The notes below the pieces were generated by a model. It did not search any database and was not told where the DNA came from. It was given only the letters and a program-made list of their open reading frames with translations. From NCBI GenBank assembly GCA_020025115.1, contig JAHHSP010000048.1:1-8178 (forward strand): a stretch of DNA of 8,178 nt, read 5' to 3'. Positions 1-5,997 of the stretch are shown piece by piece (the first letter of the stretch is position 1; every line of letters begins with the position of its first letter). The position numbers and the translations under genes are program-made. The stretch is from Collinsella sp. (GTDB lineage: Bacteria > Actinomycetota > Coriobacteriia > Coriobacteriales > Coriobacteriaceae).

Positions 1-282
1 GCAGTACTGCTCTCCGTCAAGGTTGACGGATTGGGCCTTCTTTGCGAAGACCACCGGCACATCACCGAAGTGACGCGCGGCGACGCACGCGATGCCGATG
101 CCGCTCGCCTCGATCGTCATGATCTTATTGACGCCCAGGCCATCGAACTCTCGCGCCCACTCGGCACCCGTCCGATCGAAAAGTGCGACATCGCACTGAT
201 GGTTCAAAAAGGCATCGACCTTAAGCACGTCGCCGTCTTTGACGATGCCGTCGCGCACGATGCGCTCCTCAAGCTCCCTCAT
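1..282 (-). CDS. xpt: Xanthine phosphoribosyltransferase, N-terminal 94 residues (gene cut by window edge)
   Basis: Purine salvage enzyme that joins xanthine to PRPP to give XMP in the cytoplasm. The visible 94 residues match the Xpt family start: a short helix (MRELEERIVRDG), then VDAFLNHQ at about 22-29, TIEASGIG at about 56-63 (the base/PRPP pocket region of this family) and VVFAKK at about 77-82. The downstream PRPP-binding motif lies beyond the left edge and cannot be checked. The ATG start at 280-282 is preceded by a good ribosome binding site (GGAAGGAG, about 5 nt before ATG). It lies 68 nt downstream of the alpha/beta hydrolase gene in the same direction and could be read through from it. 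That gap is too short for a guanine-class purine riboswitch, which often controls xpt in Firmicutes, and none is visible. The identification rests on family resemblance of the N-terminal third; confidence is high. Confidence 0.9.
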   Translation of the reverse strand, partial: MRELEERIVRDGIVKDGDVLKVDAFLNHQCDVALFDRTGAEWAREFDGLGVNKIMTIEASGIGIACVAARHFGDVPVVFAKKAQSVNLDGEQYC

Positions 283-350
283 GGGACTCCTTCCGCGTTC
301 TCGATTCACAGAAGGATACCACCGCCCCATGCGGAGACGGAGCGGGCGGC

Positions 351-1322
351 CTAGAGCCCCTGACGCTCCAGCCAAACGAGCACATCGCGATGGACCTCGT
401 CCCTGACGGGTTCGTTCAGGATCTCGTGGCGCATGCCGGGGTAGAGCTTCTCGGTCACGCTTTCAACACCGGCCTTGCGATACATCTCCGCCGCGCGATG
501 GACGCCGGCGCCGCATTCACCCACCGGATCCTTATCACCGGACACGAACAGCAGCGGCAGCGCGTGCGGGATCCTGCGTGCCAGGCGCAGATCCGTGGCA
601 TCGGACACCAAACTCGTCAGCACGTGATATGCGCCGACCGTGAACTTCTGACCGCACAGGGGGTCGCGCCGGTATTCGGCGACGACCTCGGGATCGGTGG
701 CGAGCCAGTCCAATTCCGTCCCAGCGCCCCTGAAGGCCCTGCCGTAGCCGCCGGCGCCCATGCCGTCGACCAACTCGCTCACATAGCGCTCGCCGTGCTT
801 TTTAGCCAAAGAACTCGTAAGGGCCTTGCCCGCCGCCGAAAGCGGACGGGGCTGATGACCCGTGCCGCACAGGATGGCGGCACGCACGCCGAAGGCGTGA
901 CGGGCCAGGAACACACGGGTGATGAAACTGCCCATGGAGTGTCCGAAAATCACGTACGGGATGCCGCTCACCCGCATGTCGCAATGTCGAGACAGGCGCT
1001 CGAGGGCGAGTTCGCGCAGCGTCTGCACATCGGCGATGAGCACGTCCTCGCCGACTTCGAGCGGCATATGGCCCAAGTCCTCGGCGCTCGAAACGCTCTT
1101 GCCATGGCCGATGTGGTCATTCGCGCAAACGGCGAAACCCTGCTCGCAGAGGAACGCGGCGAAACGCCCGTAGCGCTCCACATGCTCGGACATGCCGTGC
1201 ACGATCTGGACGAGCCCCCGGGGGGCCTCGCCCCCAGAGGCCACCTCCTCGGGCTCCCACATAAGGGCATGCACCGTGGAGGTGGCATCGCGGCTGGCGT
1301 AGGTGATGGTCGTGGTCTTCAT
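351..1322 (-). CDS. Alpha/beta hydrolase, monoacylglycerol lipase / lysophospholipase-like
   Basis: A 323-residue serine hydrolase of the PldB/Hydrolase_4 (serine aminopeptidase S33-like) group, probably cytoplasmic because no signal peptide is seen. The fold markers are in order: VQIVHGMSEHVERY at about 38-51 (oxyanion-hole HG followed by the SEH..RY pattern typical of monoacylglycerol lipases), ANDHIGHGKS at about 67-76, the nucleophile elbow GHSMG at 127-131 with Ser129, an acid in SGDKDPVG at 261-268 (Asp265 the best candidate), and His299 in GMRHEILNE. All three catalytic residues are therefore present. The substrate is likely an acylglycerol, lysophospholipid or other small ester, but the sequence does not decide this. 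The reading frame is open further upstream, but the ATG at 1320-1322 has a GGAGAG ribosome site 5 nt before it, and family similarity starts just after it. The 130-nt gap from the nitroreductase gene contains a candidate terminator, so it may have its own promoter. Confidence 0.88.
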   Translation of the reverse strand: MKTTTITYASRDATSTVHALMWEPEEVASGGEAPRGLVQIVHGMSEHVERYGRFAAFLCEQGFAVCANDHIGHGKSVSSAEDLGHMPLEVGEDVLIADVQTLRELALERLSRHCDMRVSGIPYVIFGHSMGSFITRVFLARHAFGVRAAILCGTGHQPRPLSAAGKALTSSLAKKHGERYVSELVDGMGAGGYGRAFRGAGTELDWLATDPEVVAEYRRDPLCGQKFTVGAYHVLTSLVSDATDLRLARRIPHALPLLFVSGDKDPVGECGAGVHRAAEMYRKAGVESVTEKLYPGMRHEILNEPVRDEVHRDVLVWLERQGL

Positions 1323-1394
1323 CGCGGCTCTCCGGCTTGGGCATGGATTCATGGCGCGTTCGCGCGTCTCGTTCCTTGTACCCAAAATGAAAGG

Positions 1395-1417
1395 GCTCAC
1401 CGGTGGACGAGGTGAGC
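1395..1417 (-). terminator. Candidate intrinsic terminator after the nitroreductase gene
   Basis: On the minus strand the arms GCTCACC and GGTGAGC form a 7-bp GC-rich stem with a 9-nt loop, followed by a pyrimidine-rich stretch (CCTTTCATTTT). It lies 36 nt past the nitroreductase stop. The T tract is interrupted, so termination may be partial. Alternative pairings exist around the CACCGGTG palindrome in the loop. Confidence 0.45.
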
Positions 1418-1452
1418 GGACGCGAGCCCCGTCGAGCGGTCGGGCGAGCCGG

Positions 1453-1986
1453 TTAGAGGGCGATGCGGAAATCGGACATCGGAATGGTGCGGGCATCGCG
1501 GACGCACTCGCTCGCGATCTCGTCGGCGGCATACCCCACGGTGAGCATATGCACCGGGTACAGATCGTCGGGGAGGCCGAACTCGTCGATGGCCACACGT
1601 GGGTCGAAATGGCACACCCAGCAGGTGGAGAGCCCAAGATCCTCGGCCTGCATCATCATCTGGTCGACCACGATGCTCGTGTCGATATCGCCCGAGCCCA
1701 TCTGATCGTACTTGCGGACCCAGGCGGTGTCGACCTTCTCGCACGCCATCAAGACGATCGGCGCGCCGAACACGCTGCCGTCCTTGGCGAAGTGCTTGGC
1801 CGCTTTAGCCGCCTTCTCACGCAAGGCGTCCGTGTCGCACACGAGCACGCGGCTCGGATGCCTGTTGCAAGCAGACGGGGCGATGCGCCCGGCTTCCAAG
1901 ATGGCGGAGAGCTTCTCGGGCTCGACCGCGCGCTCCTGATAGCTGCGGCAGGAATAACGGGAACGGGTCAGTTCTGCAAAAGACAC
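1453..1986 (-). CDS. Nitroreductase family protein (FMN-dependent oxidoreductase)
   Basis: A 177-residue flavoprotein of the nitroreductase superfamily; such enzymes use FMN and NAD(P)H to reduce nitro compounds, quinones or other acceptors, usually as dimers in the cytoplasm. The N-terminal RSRYSCRSY at 8-16 corresponds to the family's FMN-phosphate-binding RxSxRxY/F motif. APSACNRHP at 36-44 is the usual APSACNxQP-type flavin loop with His in place of the common Gln. EDLGLSTCWV at 115-124 is the C-terminal flavin-contacting GLGxCW-type motif, and YPVHMLTVGY at 143-152 is the core strand typical of the end of this fold. Length is normal for the short subgroup. The start is GTG (1984-1986), supported by an AAGGAGA ribosome site about 6 nt upstream. 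The gap to the preceding PARG-like gene is 24 nt, so co-transcription with it and metY is likely. The physiological substrate cannot be inferred. Confidence 0.88.
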   Translation of the reverse strand: MSFAELTRSRYSCRSYQERAVEPEKLSAILEAGRIAPSACNRHPSRVLVCDTDALREKAAKAAKHFAKDGSVFGAPIVLMACEKVDTAWVRKYDQMGSGDIDTSIVVDQMMMQAEDLGLSTCWVCHFDPRVAIDEFGLPDDLYPVHMLTVGYAADEIASECVRDARTIPMSDFRIAL

Positions 1987-2010
1987 GTGTCTCTCCTTCG
2001 ATGTTCGACG

Positions 2011-2916
2011 TTACAGGTACTTGCGCCAGTCGTCCTCTTCCTCTTCCTCATCTTCGGCGACGGCGGCCAGCTCGGCGGCGCGACGCTCGGCCAGGGCGTC
2101 GGCGAAGCTCATCGGATTCCTCTCGGGGAAGGTCGCGAGCGCGTGCTCGAAGCAGGCGAGGTTATCGTTGAAGCGATCGCGCGGGACGGCGAAGATCGCA
2201 AGCTCGACGCCGTGGGCGCCCGTCGCCAGCTCCTCGCGGAACAAGTCGGACACGACCTCGGCATCCCAACCGAAGACGCCGCATCCCCAAGCCCCCAGCA
2301 CGACTTGCCTATGGCCCAGCGCATCGACTATGTCGAGGGCGAAGCGGATGCGATCGCGCATGGCGCGCATGAGGATGTCTTCGCCGACGTTGTATTCCTC
2401 GCGGGCGCGGCGCGCGTTGGGCGCGGCCACCACGAGCACATCGGCGTAGGCATGGATCTTCTCACGGGAGAAGCGCACCTTGGGGACGACGAGGGCGCGA
2501 TTTCGATAGAGATCGCAGTTGATATTGCGGCGACGGTTCTCCCCGTACCAGTCGCCCTGCCTCTCAAGCACGTTGTACAGGAACGATTCGGCGCACAGGG
2601 CCTCCTCCTGCGCCCAGGAGCCGCGGATGTAGCCGCCGCCCGGGCTGGTGAACGATGCGAAGTCGAGTATCGCCAGATCGCAAAACTCGGCACGGCCGCG
2701 GCCGTTCTCGAGAATCGCCGCCACGGCATCGGCGGCCATAACGCGGACCTCGGGCACGCGGCCCTCGACCTCGGTTTCGACGGGAGCCTCGAAACGCCGG
2801 ACGCCGGCGAGGCTGCGTTCGATCTCCCTGCCGAATCGGGCAGTCATCTGCTCGGTGTGGCGCTGCGCCTTCTCCGCGCGGGCCTGCTTTTTAGGATTGG
2901 GCTTGCGATCTGCCAT
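2011..2916 (-). CDS. Microbial-type poly(ADP-ribose) glycohydrolase homologue (TIGR02452 family)
   Basis: A 301-residue macrodomain-like protein matching the TIGR02452 / microbial-type PARG catalytic family, whose characterised members cleave ADP-ribose from poly(ADP-ribose) or ADP-ribosylated proteins. The PARG signature GGG-x(7)-QEE is intact: GGG at 93-95 and QEE at 103-105 (Glu105 the probable catalytic acid), within SPGGGYIRGSWAQEEALC. A second ligand loop, GAWGCGVFGWD at 208-218, fits the pyrophosphate-binding loop of macrodomains. The first 30 residues are lysine/arginine-rich (PNPKKQARAEKAQRH), and the protein ends in an unusually acidic tail at 288-296 before WRKYL. I chose the ATG at 2914-2916 because an AAGGAG ribosome site overlaps the metY stop codon 10 nt upstream and the longer frame runs into metY. 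The tight spacing implies translation-coupled expression with metY. Whether it acts on protein ADP-ribosylation or a free nucleotide is unknown. Confidence 0.85.
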   Translation of the reverse strand: MADRKPNPKKQARAEKAQRHTEQMTARFGREIERSLAGVRRFEAPVETEVEGRVPEVRVMAADAVAAILENGRGRAEFCDLAILDFASFTSPGGGYIRGSWAQEEALCAESFLYNVLERQGDWYGENRRRNINCDLYRNRALVVPKVRFSREKIHAYADVLVVAAPNARRAREEYNVGEDILMRAMRDRIRFALDIVDALGHRQVVLGAWGCGVFGWDAEVVSDLFREELATGAHGVELAIFAVPRDRFNDNLACFEHALATFPERNPMSFADALAERRAAELAAVAEDEEEEEDDWRKYL

Positions 2917-2926
2917 TCTCGTCTCC

Positions 2927-4207
2927 TTACAAACCGGCGAGCGCTTGCTCGACGTCTGCGACCAAATCATCGGTGCTCTCGATACCGCACGAGAGGCGCA
3001 CCATGTCGGGGGCGATGCCGCAGGCCTCGAGCTCGGCATCGTTCATCTGGCGGTGCGTGGCGTTGGCCGGATGCAGGCAACAGGTGCGAGCGTCGGCCAC
3101 ATGCGTGGCGATCTGCGCGATCTTGAGGCTCTTCATGAACTGCTCGGCAGCCTCGCGCCCGCCGTTAAAGCCGAAGCTCACCACACCGCAGGAACCGTTC
3201 GGGAGGTATTTCTGCGCGAGGTCGTAATACTCGTCACCGGGAAGGCCGGGGTATCGCACGAAGCGAACGGCCGGGTGTCCGGCGAGGAACTCGGCCATGG
3301 CCTGGCCGTTCTTGCAGTGCTGCGGCATACGCACGTGCAGGCTCTCGAGGCCGAGGTTCAGCAGGTAGGCGTTTTGAGGGCTCTGGATTGACCCGAAATC
3401 GCGCATGAGCTGGGCCGTGGCCTTGGTGATGAAAGCGCCCTCGAGACCGAAGCGCTCGGTGTAGACGACGCCGTGATAGGACTCGTCGGGAGTGGTCAGA
3501 CCGGGGAACTTGTCGGCGTGCGCGGTCCAGTCGAAGCGACCGGAGTCCACGATGGCGCCGCCCACGGCCGCGCCATGACCGTCCATGTACTTCGTGGTGG
3601 AATGCGTCACGATATCGGCGCCCCACTCGATGGGCCGGCAGTTGACGGGCGTGGGGAACGTGTTGTCGACGATCAACGGCACGCCGTGGGCATGGGCGGC
3701 CGCGGCGAAACGCTCGATGTCGAGCACGGCAAGCGCCGGATTGGCGATGGTCTCGCCGAAGACGCACTTGGTGTTGGGCCGGAAAGCCGCCTCGAGCTCC
3801 TCATCGGTCGCGCTGGGAGCGACGAAGGTGCACTCCAGGCCCATGCGGCGCATGGTGTGGGCGAGCAGGTTGTAGCTTCCCCCGTAGATGGCGGAGCTCG
3901 CGACCACATGGTCGCCCGCCCCGGCGATGTTGAAGACGGCGAAGAAGTTCGCCGCCTGACCGGAGCTCGTCAACATCGCGGCGGTGCCGCCCTCGAGCTC
4001 GCAGATCTTGGCCGCGACCGCATCGTTGGTGGGATTCTGAAGACGGGTATAGAAGTAACCCGACTCCTCGAGGTCGAATAGTTTGCCCATGTGCTCGGAG
4101 GTGTCGTACTTCCAGGTGGTGGACTGGTAGATGGGCACCTGACGGGGCTCCGCGTCACCGGGGCGATAGCCGCCCTGCACGCACGTGGTTCCGATATGCT
4201 CGGCCAT
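2927..4207 (-). CDS. metY: O-acetylhomoserine aminocarboxypropyltransferase (O-acetylhomoserine sulfhydrylase)
   Basis: A PLP enzyme that makes homocysteine from O-acetylhomoserine and sulfide (direct sulfurylation in methionine synthesis); many members also have cysteine synthase activity. It is 426 residues long, the usual MetY length and longer than typical cystathionine gamma-synthases or lyases. Family landmarks: the N-terminal TTCVQGGY at 7-14, QVPIYQSTTW at 23-32, YTRLQNPTND at 53-62 (Tyr and Arg that bind the PLP phosphate of the neighbouring subunit), SSGQAAN at 81-87, VDNTF at 180-184 (Asp181 pairs with the pyridine nitrogen), HSTTKYMDGHG at 202-212 with the PLP lysine Lys206, and RLSCGIE near the C-terminus. 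The start ATG (4205-4207) has a GAAGGAG ribosome site. It is the first gene of the leftward cluster, with an 80-100 nt leader region shared with a divergent gene; I see no SAM riboswitch or T-box there. Confidence 0.95.
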   Translation of the reverse strand: MAEHIGTTCVQGGYRPGDAEPRQVPIYQSTTWKYDTSEHMGKLFDLEESGYFYTRLQNPTNDAVAAKICELEGGTAAMLTSSGQAANFFAVFNIAGAGDHVVASSAIYGGSYNLLAHTMRRMGLECTFVAPSATDEELEAAFRPNTKCVFGETIANPALAVLDIERFAAAAHAHGVPLIVDNTFPTPVNCRPIEWGADIVTHSTTKYMDGHGAAVGGAIVDSGRFDWTAHADKFPGLTTPDESYHGVVYTERFGLEGAFITKATAQLMRDFGSIQSPQNAYLLNLGLESLHVRMPQHCKNGQAMAEFLAGHPAVRFVRYPGLPGDEYYDLAQKYLPNGSCGVVSFGFNGGREAAEQFMKSLKIAQIATHVADARTCCLHPANATHRQMNDAELEACGIAPDMVRLSCGIESTDDLVADVEQALAGL

Positions 4208-4249
4208 GGGCTCTCCTTCGTTCAGTCGGGTTCGGCCACCCAGGCCCAC

Positions 4250-4290
4250 CCCTGTGTTCAGATAGGTAAAATGGTATACCGTTCAGGGCG
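4250..4290. promoter_or_regulatory. Divergent promoter region between metY and the C_GCAxxG_C_C gene
   Basis: This AT-richer patch is the only plausible promoter site in the 100-bp gap. For the plus-strand gene the best -10 is TATACC (4275-4280) with a weak CTGTGT at a 17-bp spacing, or alternatively TAAAAT (4267-4272). The -10 sits inside the palindrome GGTATACC (4273-4280). For metY no strong minus-strand box is seen; TATCTG on that strand is the best guess. GTTCAG occurs at 4220, 4256 and 4281, which may mark an operator. The exact start sites are inference. Confidence 0.4.
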
Positions 4291-4307
4291 ATCGGGAAGG
4301 AAGAACT

Positions 4308-4748
4308 ATGGCAATCAACAAAGATGAAATCTCACTCGACCGCGGGGCGCTCAAGGCGGCGGCCGCGGATTTCCATGCGCAGGGGTTCAACTGCGCGCAA
4401 TCCGTGATATGCGCGGTTGCACCGGAGCTCGGTCTCGACGCCCACACGGTCTTTGCGCTCGCCGAGGGCTTTGGAGCGGGCATGGGCGGCATGTCCGAGA
4501 CCTGCGGCGCCATCACGGGCGGCGTCATGGCGCTCGGCCAGGTGAGCAGCTCGGGGTTCGATGCGCCGGGAAGCAAGGGGGCCACCTATCTCATGGCACG
4601 CGCGTACTGCGACGCGTTCCGCGCAAAGAACGGCTCCACCATCTGCCGTGAGCTCAAGGGCCTGGGTTCGGGCGCCGGGGCGCTGCGCAGCTGCGCCGGG
4701 TGCATCGACGACTCCATCGATTTGCTCGTCGACGCCCTCACCGCATAA
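4308..4748 (+). CDS. C_GCAxxG_C_C family protein (probable redox protein)
   Basis: A 146-residue protein of the family named C_GCAxxG_C_C (TIGR01909/PF09719), described as probable redox or metal-binding proteins and widespread in anaerobes; no enzymatic role is established to my knowledge. The cysteines are placed as the family expects: Cys29 and Cys35 in FNCAQSVICA, Cys66 in the glycine-rich stretch GAGMGGMSETCGAITGG (about 57-72), Cys101, Cys113 in TICRELKG, and a C-terminal CAGC at 129-132. Seven cysteines in 146 residues, all in conserved-looking contexts, suggest a metal or Fe-S site or disulfide chemistry. No signal peptide or membrane segment is seen, so it is probably cytoplasmic. 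The ATG is supported by a GGGAAGGAAG ribosome site. It is divergent from metY and may share control with it, and it converges on yigZ with a gap of only 12 bp and no hairpin terminator between the stops. Confidence 0.9.
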   Translation: MAINKDEISLDRGALKAAAADFHAQGFNCAQSVICAVAPELGLDAHTVFALAEGFGAGMGGMSETCGAITGGVMALGQVSSSGFDAPGSKGATYLMARAYCDAFRAKNGSTICRELKGLGSGAGALRSCAGCIDDSIDLLVDALTA

Positions 4749-4760
4749 CGCGACGGAGAC

Positions 4761-5399
4761 TCAAAACTCGGCGAAATGAGCGGGAGCGACCTCGAGGCGC
4801 TCGCGCCCGGCCGTCAACTCGACGAGCTTGGGGCGAAGCATCTCATGCTCCCCCTCCCGATATATCGCGTGGATGAGGACCTCCTCGGTGTAATCGGTGC
4901 CGACGATCTTGCCGCCGGTATCGGCGATCATGCGGACCACCTGCTCATATTGGGAATAGGCCACCGCGACGTCCACATTGGCCACGCTCGTCATCTCGAC
5001 GATATCGCCCGCCGCGCGCGCGGCCTCGATGGCGGCCTGCGCCGCCGCCGTGTACGCGCGCACGAGGCCGCCCGGCCCGAGCAACGTCCCCCCGAAATAG
5101 CGCGTGGTCACGCAGCACACATCCTTGAGCCCGGCGCCGCGCAGCACCTCCAGCGTCGGCATACCGCTCGTACGCTGCGGCTCCCCATCATCGCTGGCAC
5201 GTTCCGTGCCGTCCAGCAAGATGAACGCGGGAACGTTGTGCCGGGCGTCGTAATGCCTCGCCCGTACGGCCGCGTGGTGCGCCTGGGCCTCATCCACCGA
5301 CTCGACATGGACCAGTTGCGCGATGAATCGGCTCTTGCGATCCTCGAACTCCCCCAAGCCCATGACACCGGAACGAACGGTGAAATACGAATCAGCCAT
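4761..5399 (-). CDS. YigZ / IMPACT-family protein (UPF0029)
   Basis: A 212-residue member of the YigZ/IMPACT family. Eukaryotic IMPACT regulates the eIF2-alpha kinase GCN2; bacterial members have an unsettled role, with a link to nucleic acid or ribosome binding proposed from structure. The N-terminal UPF0029 domain spans about 18-125: EFEDRKSRFIAQ at 17-28, the diagnostic DDGEPQRTSGMPTLEVL at about 70-86, then VTTRYFGGTLLGPGGLVRAY at about 97-116, which is the family signature and almost canonical. A DUF1949-like ferredoxin-fold C-terminal domain follows at about 139-195. Length is normal for the family. The ATG (5397-5399) has GAGGGG only 2-3 nt upstream, a close ribosome site. The leader carries a GC-rich hairpin just before that site. 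The gene stands alone, convergent with the C_GCAxxG_C_C gene and divergent from rnpB. Confidence 0.93.
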   Translation of the reverse strand: MADSYFTVRSGVMGLGEFEDRKSRFIAQLVHVESVDEAQAHHAAVRARHYDARHNVPAFILLDGTERASDDGEPQRTSGMPTLEVLRGAGLKDVCCVTTRYFGGTLLGPGGLVRAYTAAAQAAIEAARAAGDIVEMTSVANVDVAVAYSQYEQVVRMIADTGGKIVGTDYTEEVLIHAIYREGEHEMLRPKLVELTAGRERLEVAPAHFAEF

Positions 5400-5413
5400 A
5401 ACCCCTCACAACC

Positions 5414-5436
5414 GGGCCCCATACGGTGCGGGGCCT
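5414..5436 (-). promoter_or_regulatory. GC-rich hairpin in the yigZ leader
   Basis: On the minus strand GGCCCC and GGGGCC (plus-strand arms 5415-5420 and 5430-5435, extended by a G-T pair at 5414/5436) form a 6-7 bp stem with a 9-nt loop. It ends about 14 nt before the start codon, right next to the GAGGGG ribosome site. The CCCC of the stem could alternatively pair with that site. A regulatory role is a guess; the hairpin itself is visible. Confidence 0.4.
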
Positions 5437-5463
5437 AGGACGAACGTGCATTTCCCGTATTGA

Positions 5464-5491
5464 AGCATAGTCGATTACCCCGCCCAGACAA
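5464..5491 (-). promoter_or_regulatory. Candidate promoter for yigZ
   Basis: On the minus strand a -35-like TTGTCT (5486-5491) is followed after 16 bp by a -10-like TATGCT (5464-5469). This would place the transcript start near 5457 and give a leader of roughly 55-60 nt that contains the GC-rich hairpin. The rest of 5437-5530 shows no other feature. Confidence 0.45.
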
Positions 5492-5549
5492 ATCGCCATC
5501 GCCCCGCATGCGGTATCTCAGACCCCCATCTCGCCTCTCTCGCCAGCGC

Positions 5550-5564
5550 GTGGTACAATACCAC
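5550..5564 (+). promoter_or_regulatory. Candidate rnpB promoter (-10 box inside an inverted repeat)
   Basis: TACAAT (5554-5559) is a good -10 box and places the start near 5566-5568, which coincides with the first base of helix P1 of the RNase P RNA. No convincing -35 box is seen 16-18 bp upstream (TCGCCT region). The box sits in a perfect inverted repeat GTGGT-ACAAT-ACCAC. Confidence 0.6.
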
Positions 5565-5567
5565 CTC

Positions 5568-5936
5568 GCGAAGCGGGCCAGACGATCGCGCGACCAGCCC
5601 TCGTGGCAGGCGTGAGGAAAGTCCGGGCTCCACAGGGCAAGAAGCTGGCTAACGGCCAGGCGGGGCGACCCGACGGATTAGCGCCGCAGAAAAGAAGACT
5701 CCCGCTGCCCGCCTTTGGGCGGGTGAGAGAAAAGCTGAAACGGTGGTGTAAGAGACCACCAGCGTCGTGGCAACACGGCGGCTTGGCAAGCCCCTTCCGG
5801 AGCAAGCGCGAATAGGAGCGCCATGGGCCGGCCCGGCCCGCGCTCGGGTAGCGTGCGAAGAACTGCACGGTGACGTGCAGGCGAGATAAATGATCGTCCA
5901 CGACAGAACCCGGCTTATCGGCCCGCTTCGCCTTTT
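5568..5936 (+). ncRNA. rnpB: RNase P RNA (M1 RNA), bacterial type A
   Basis: The catalytic RNA of ribonuclease P, which cleaves the 5' leader from pre-tRNAs. The conserved core is plain: GAGGAAAGTCCGGGCTCC (5614-5631, P4 5' side), a GGTGGTGTAAGAGACCACC-type P10/P11 segment near 5742-5760, CCGGAGCAAG near 5797-5806, AGATAAATGATCGTCC near 5883-5898, and ACAGAACCCGGCTTAT (5903-5918, P4 3' side). The ends are fixed by helix P1: the 12-nt arm at 5568-5579 (GCGAAGCGGGCC) pairs perfectly with 5920-5931. TTTT at 5933-5936 follows P1, so P1 may double as the terminator stem; the exact 3' end is uncertain by a few bases. The overall plan fits the ancestral (type A) class of actinobacteria. The P15 region (5816-5845) is odd in lacking a visible GGU loop. 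The 127-codon open frame on the opposite strand across this gene is not a protein gene. Confidence 0.96.
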
Positions 5937-5997
5937 CAACCCTCCAGACAATGCAACAGGCTCACACGGCCCGTGATACCCGTCTCGCCCCCAAGAG

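Noticed and set aside
283..350. Possible purine riboswitch or promoter before xpt
   Set aside because: The 68-nt gap is too short for the aptamer and lacks its conserved loops; only a weak TATCCT -10-like sequence is seen with no matching -35.
390..1415. 341-codon open frame on the plus strand
   Set aside because: It lies opposite the alpha/beta hydrolase, which has an intact catalytic triad and a ribosome site. The translation has no recognisable domain and is a by-product of high GC content.
1303..3126. 607-codon open frame on the plus strand, the longest in the window
   Set aside because: It runs antisense across four genes with clear families (hydrolase, nitroreductase, PARG homologue, metY). 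Its His/Gly/Arg/Ala-rich translation is typical of a GC-driven shadow frame.
4784..4802. Inverted repeat GAGCG..CGCTC near the end of yigZ, considered as a terminator for the convergent genes
   Set aside because: It is inside coding sequence, contains a self-complementary CCTCGAGG core and is followed by no T tract on either strand.
4776..5438. 220-codon open frame on the plus strand
   Set aside because: It is complementary to yigZ, which carries the nearly canonical IMPACT-family signature; the antisense product has no recognisable motif.
5518..5901. 127-codon open frame on the minus strand
   Set aside because: It is antisense to the RNase P RNA; such frames are commonly mis-annotated as hypothetical proteins over rnpB.
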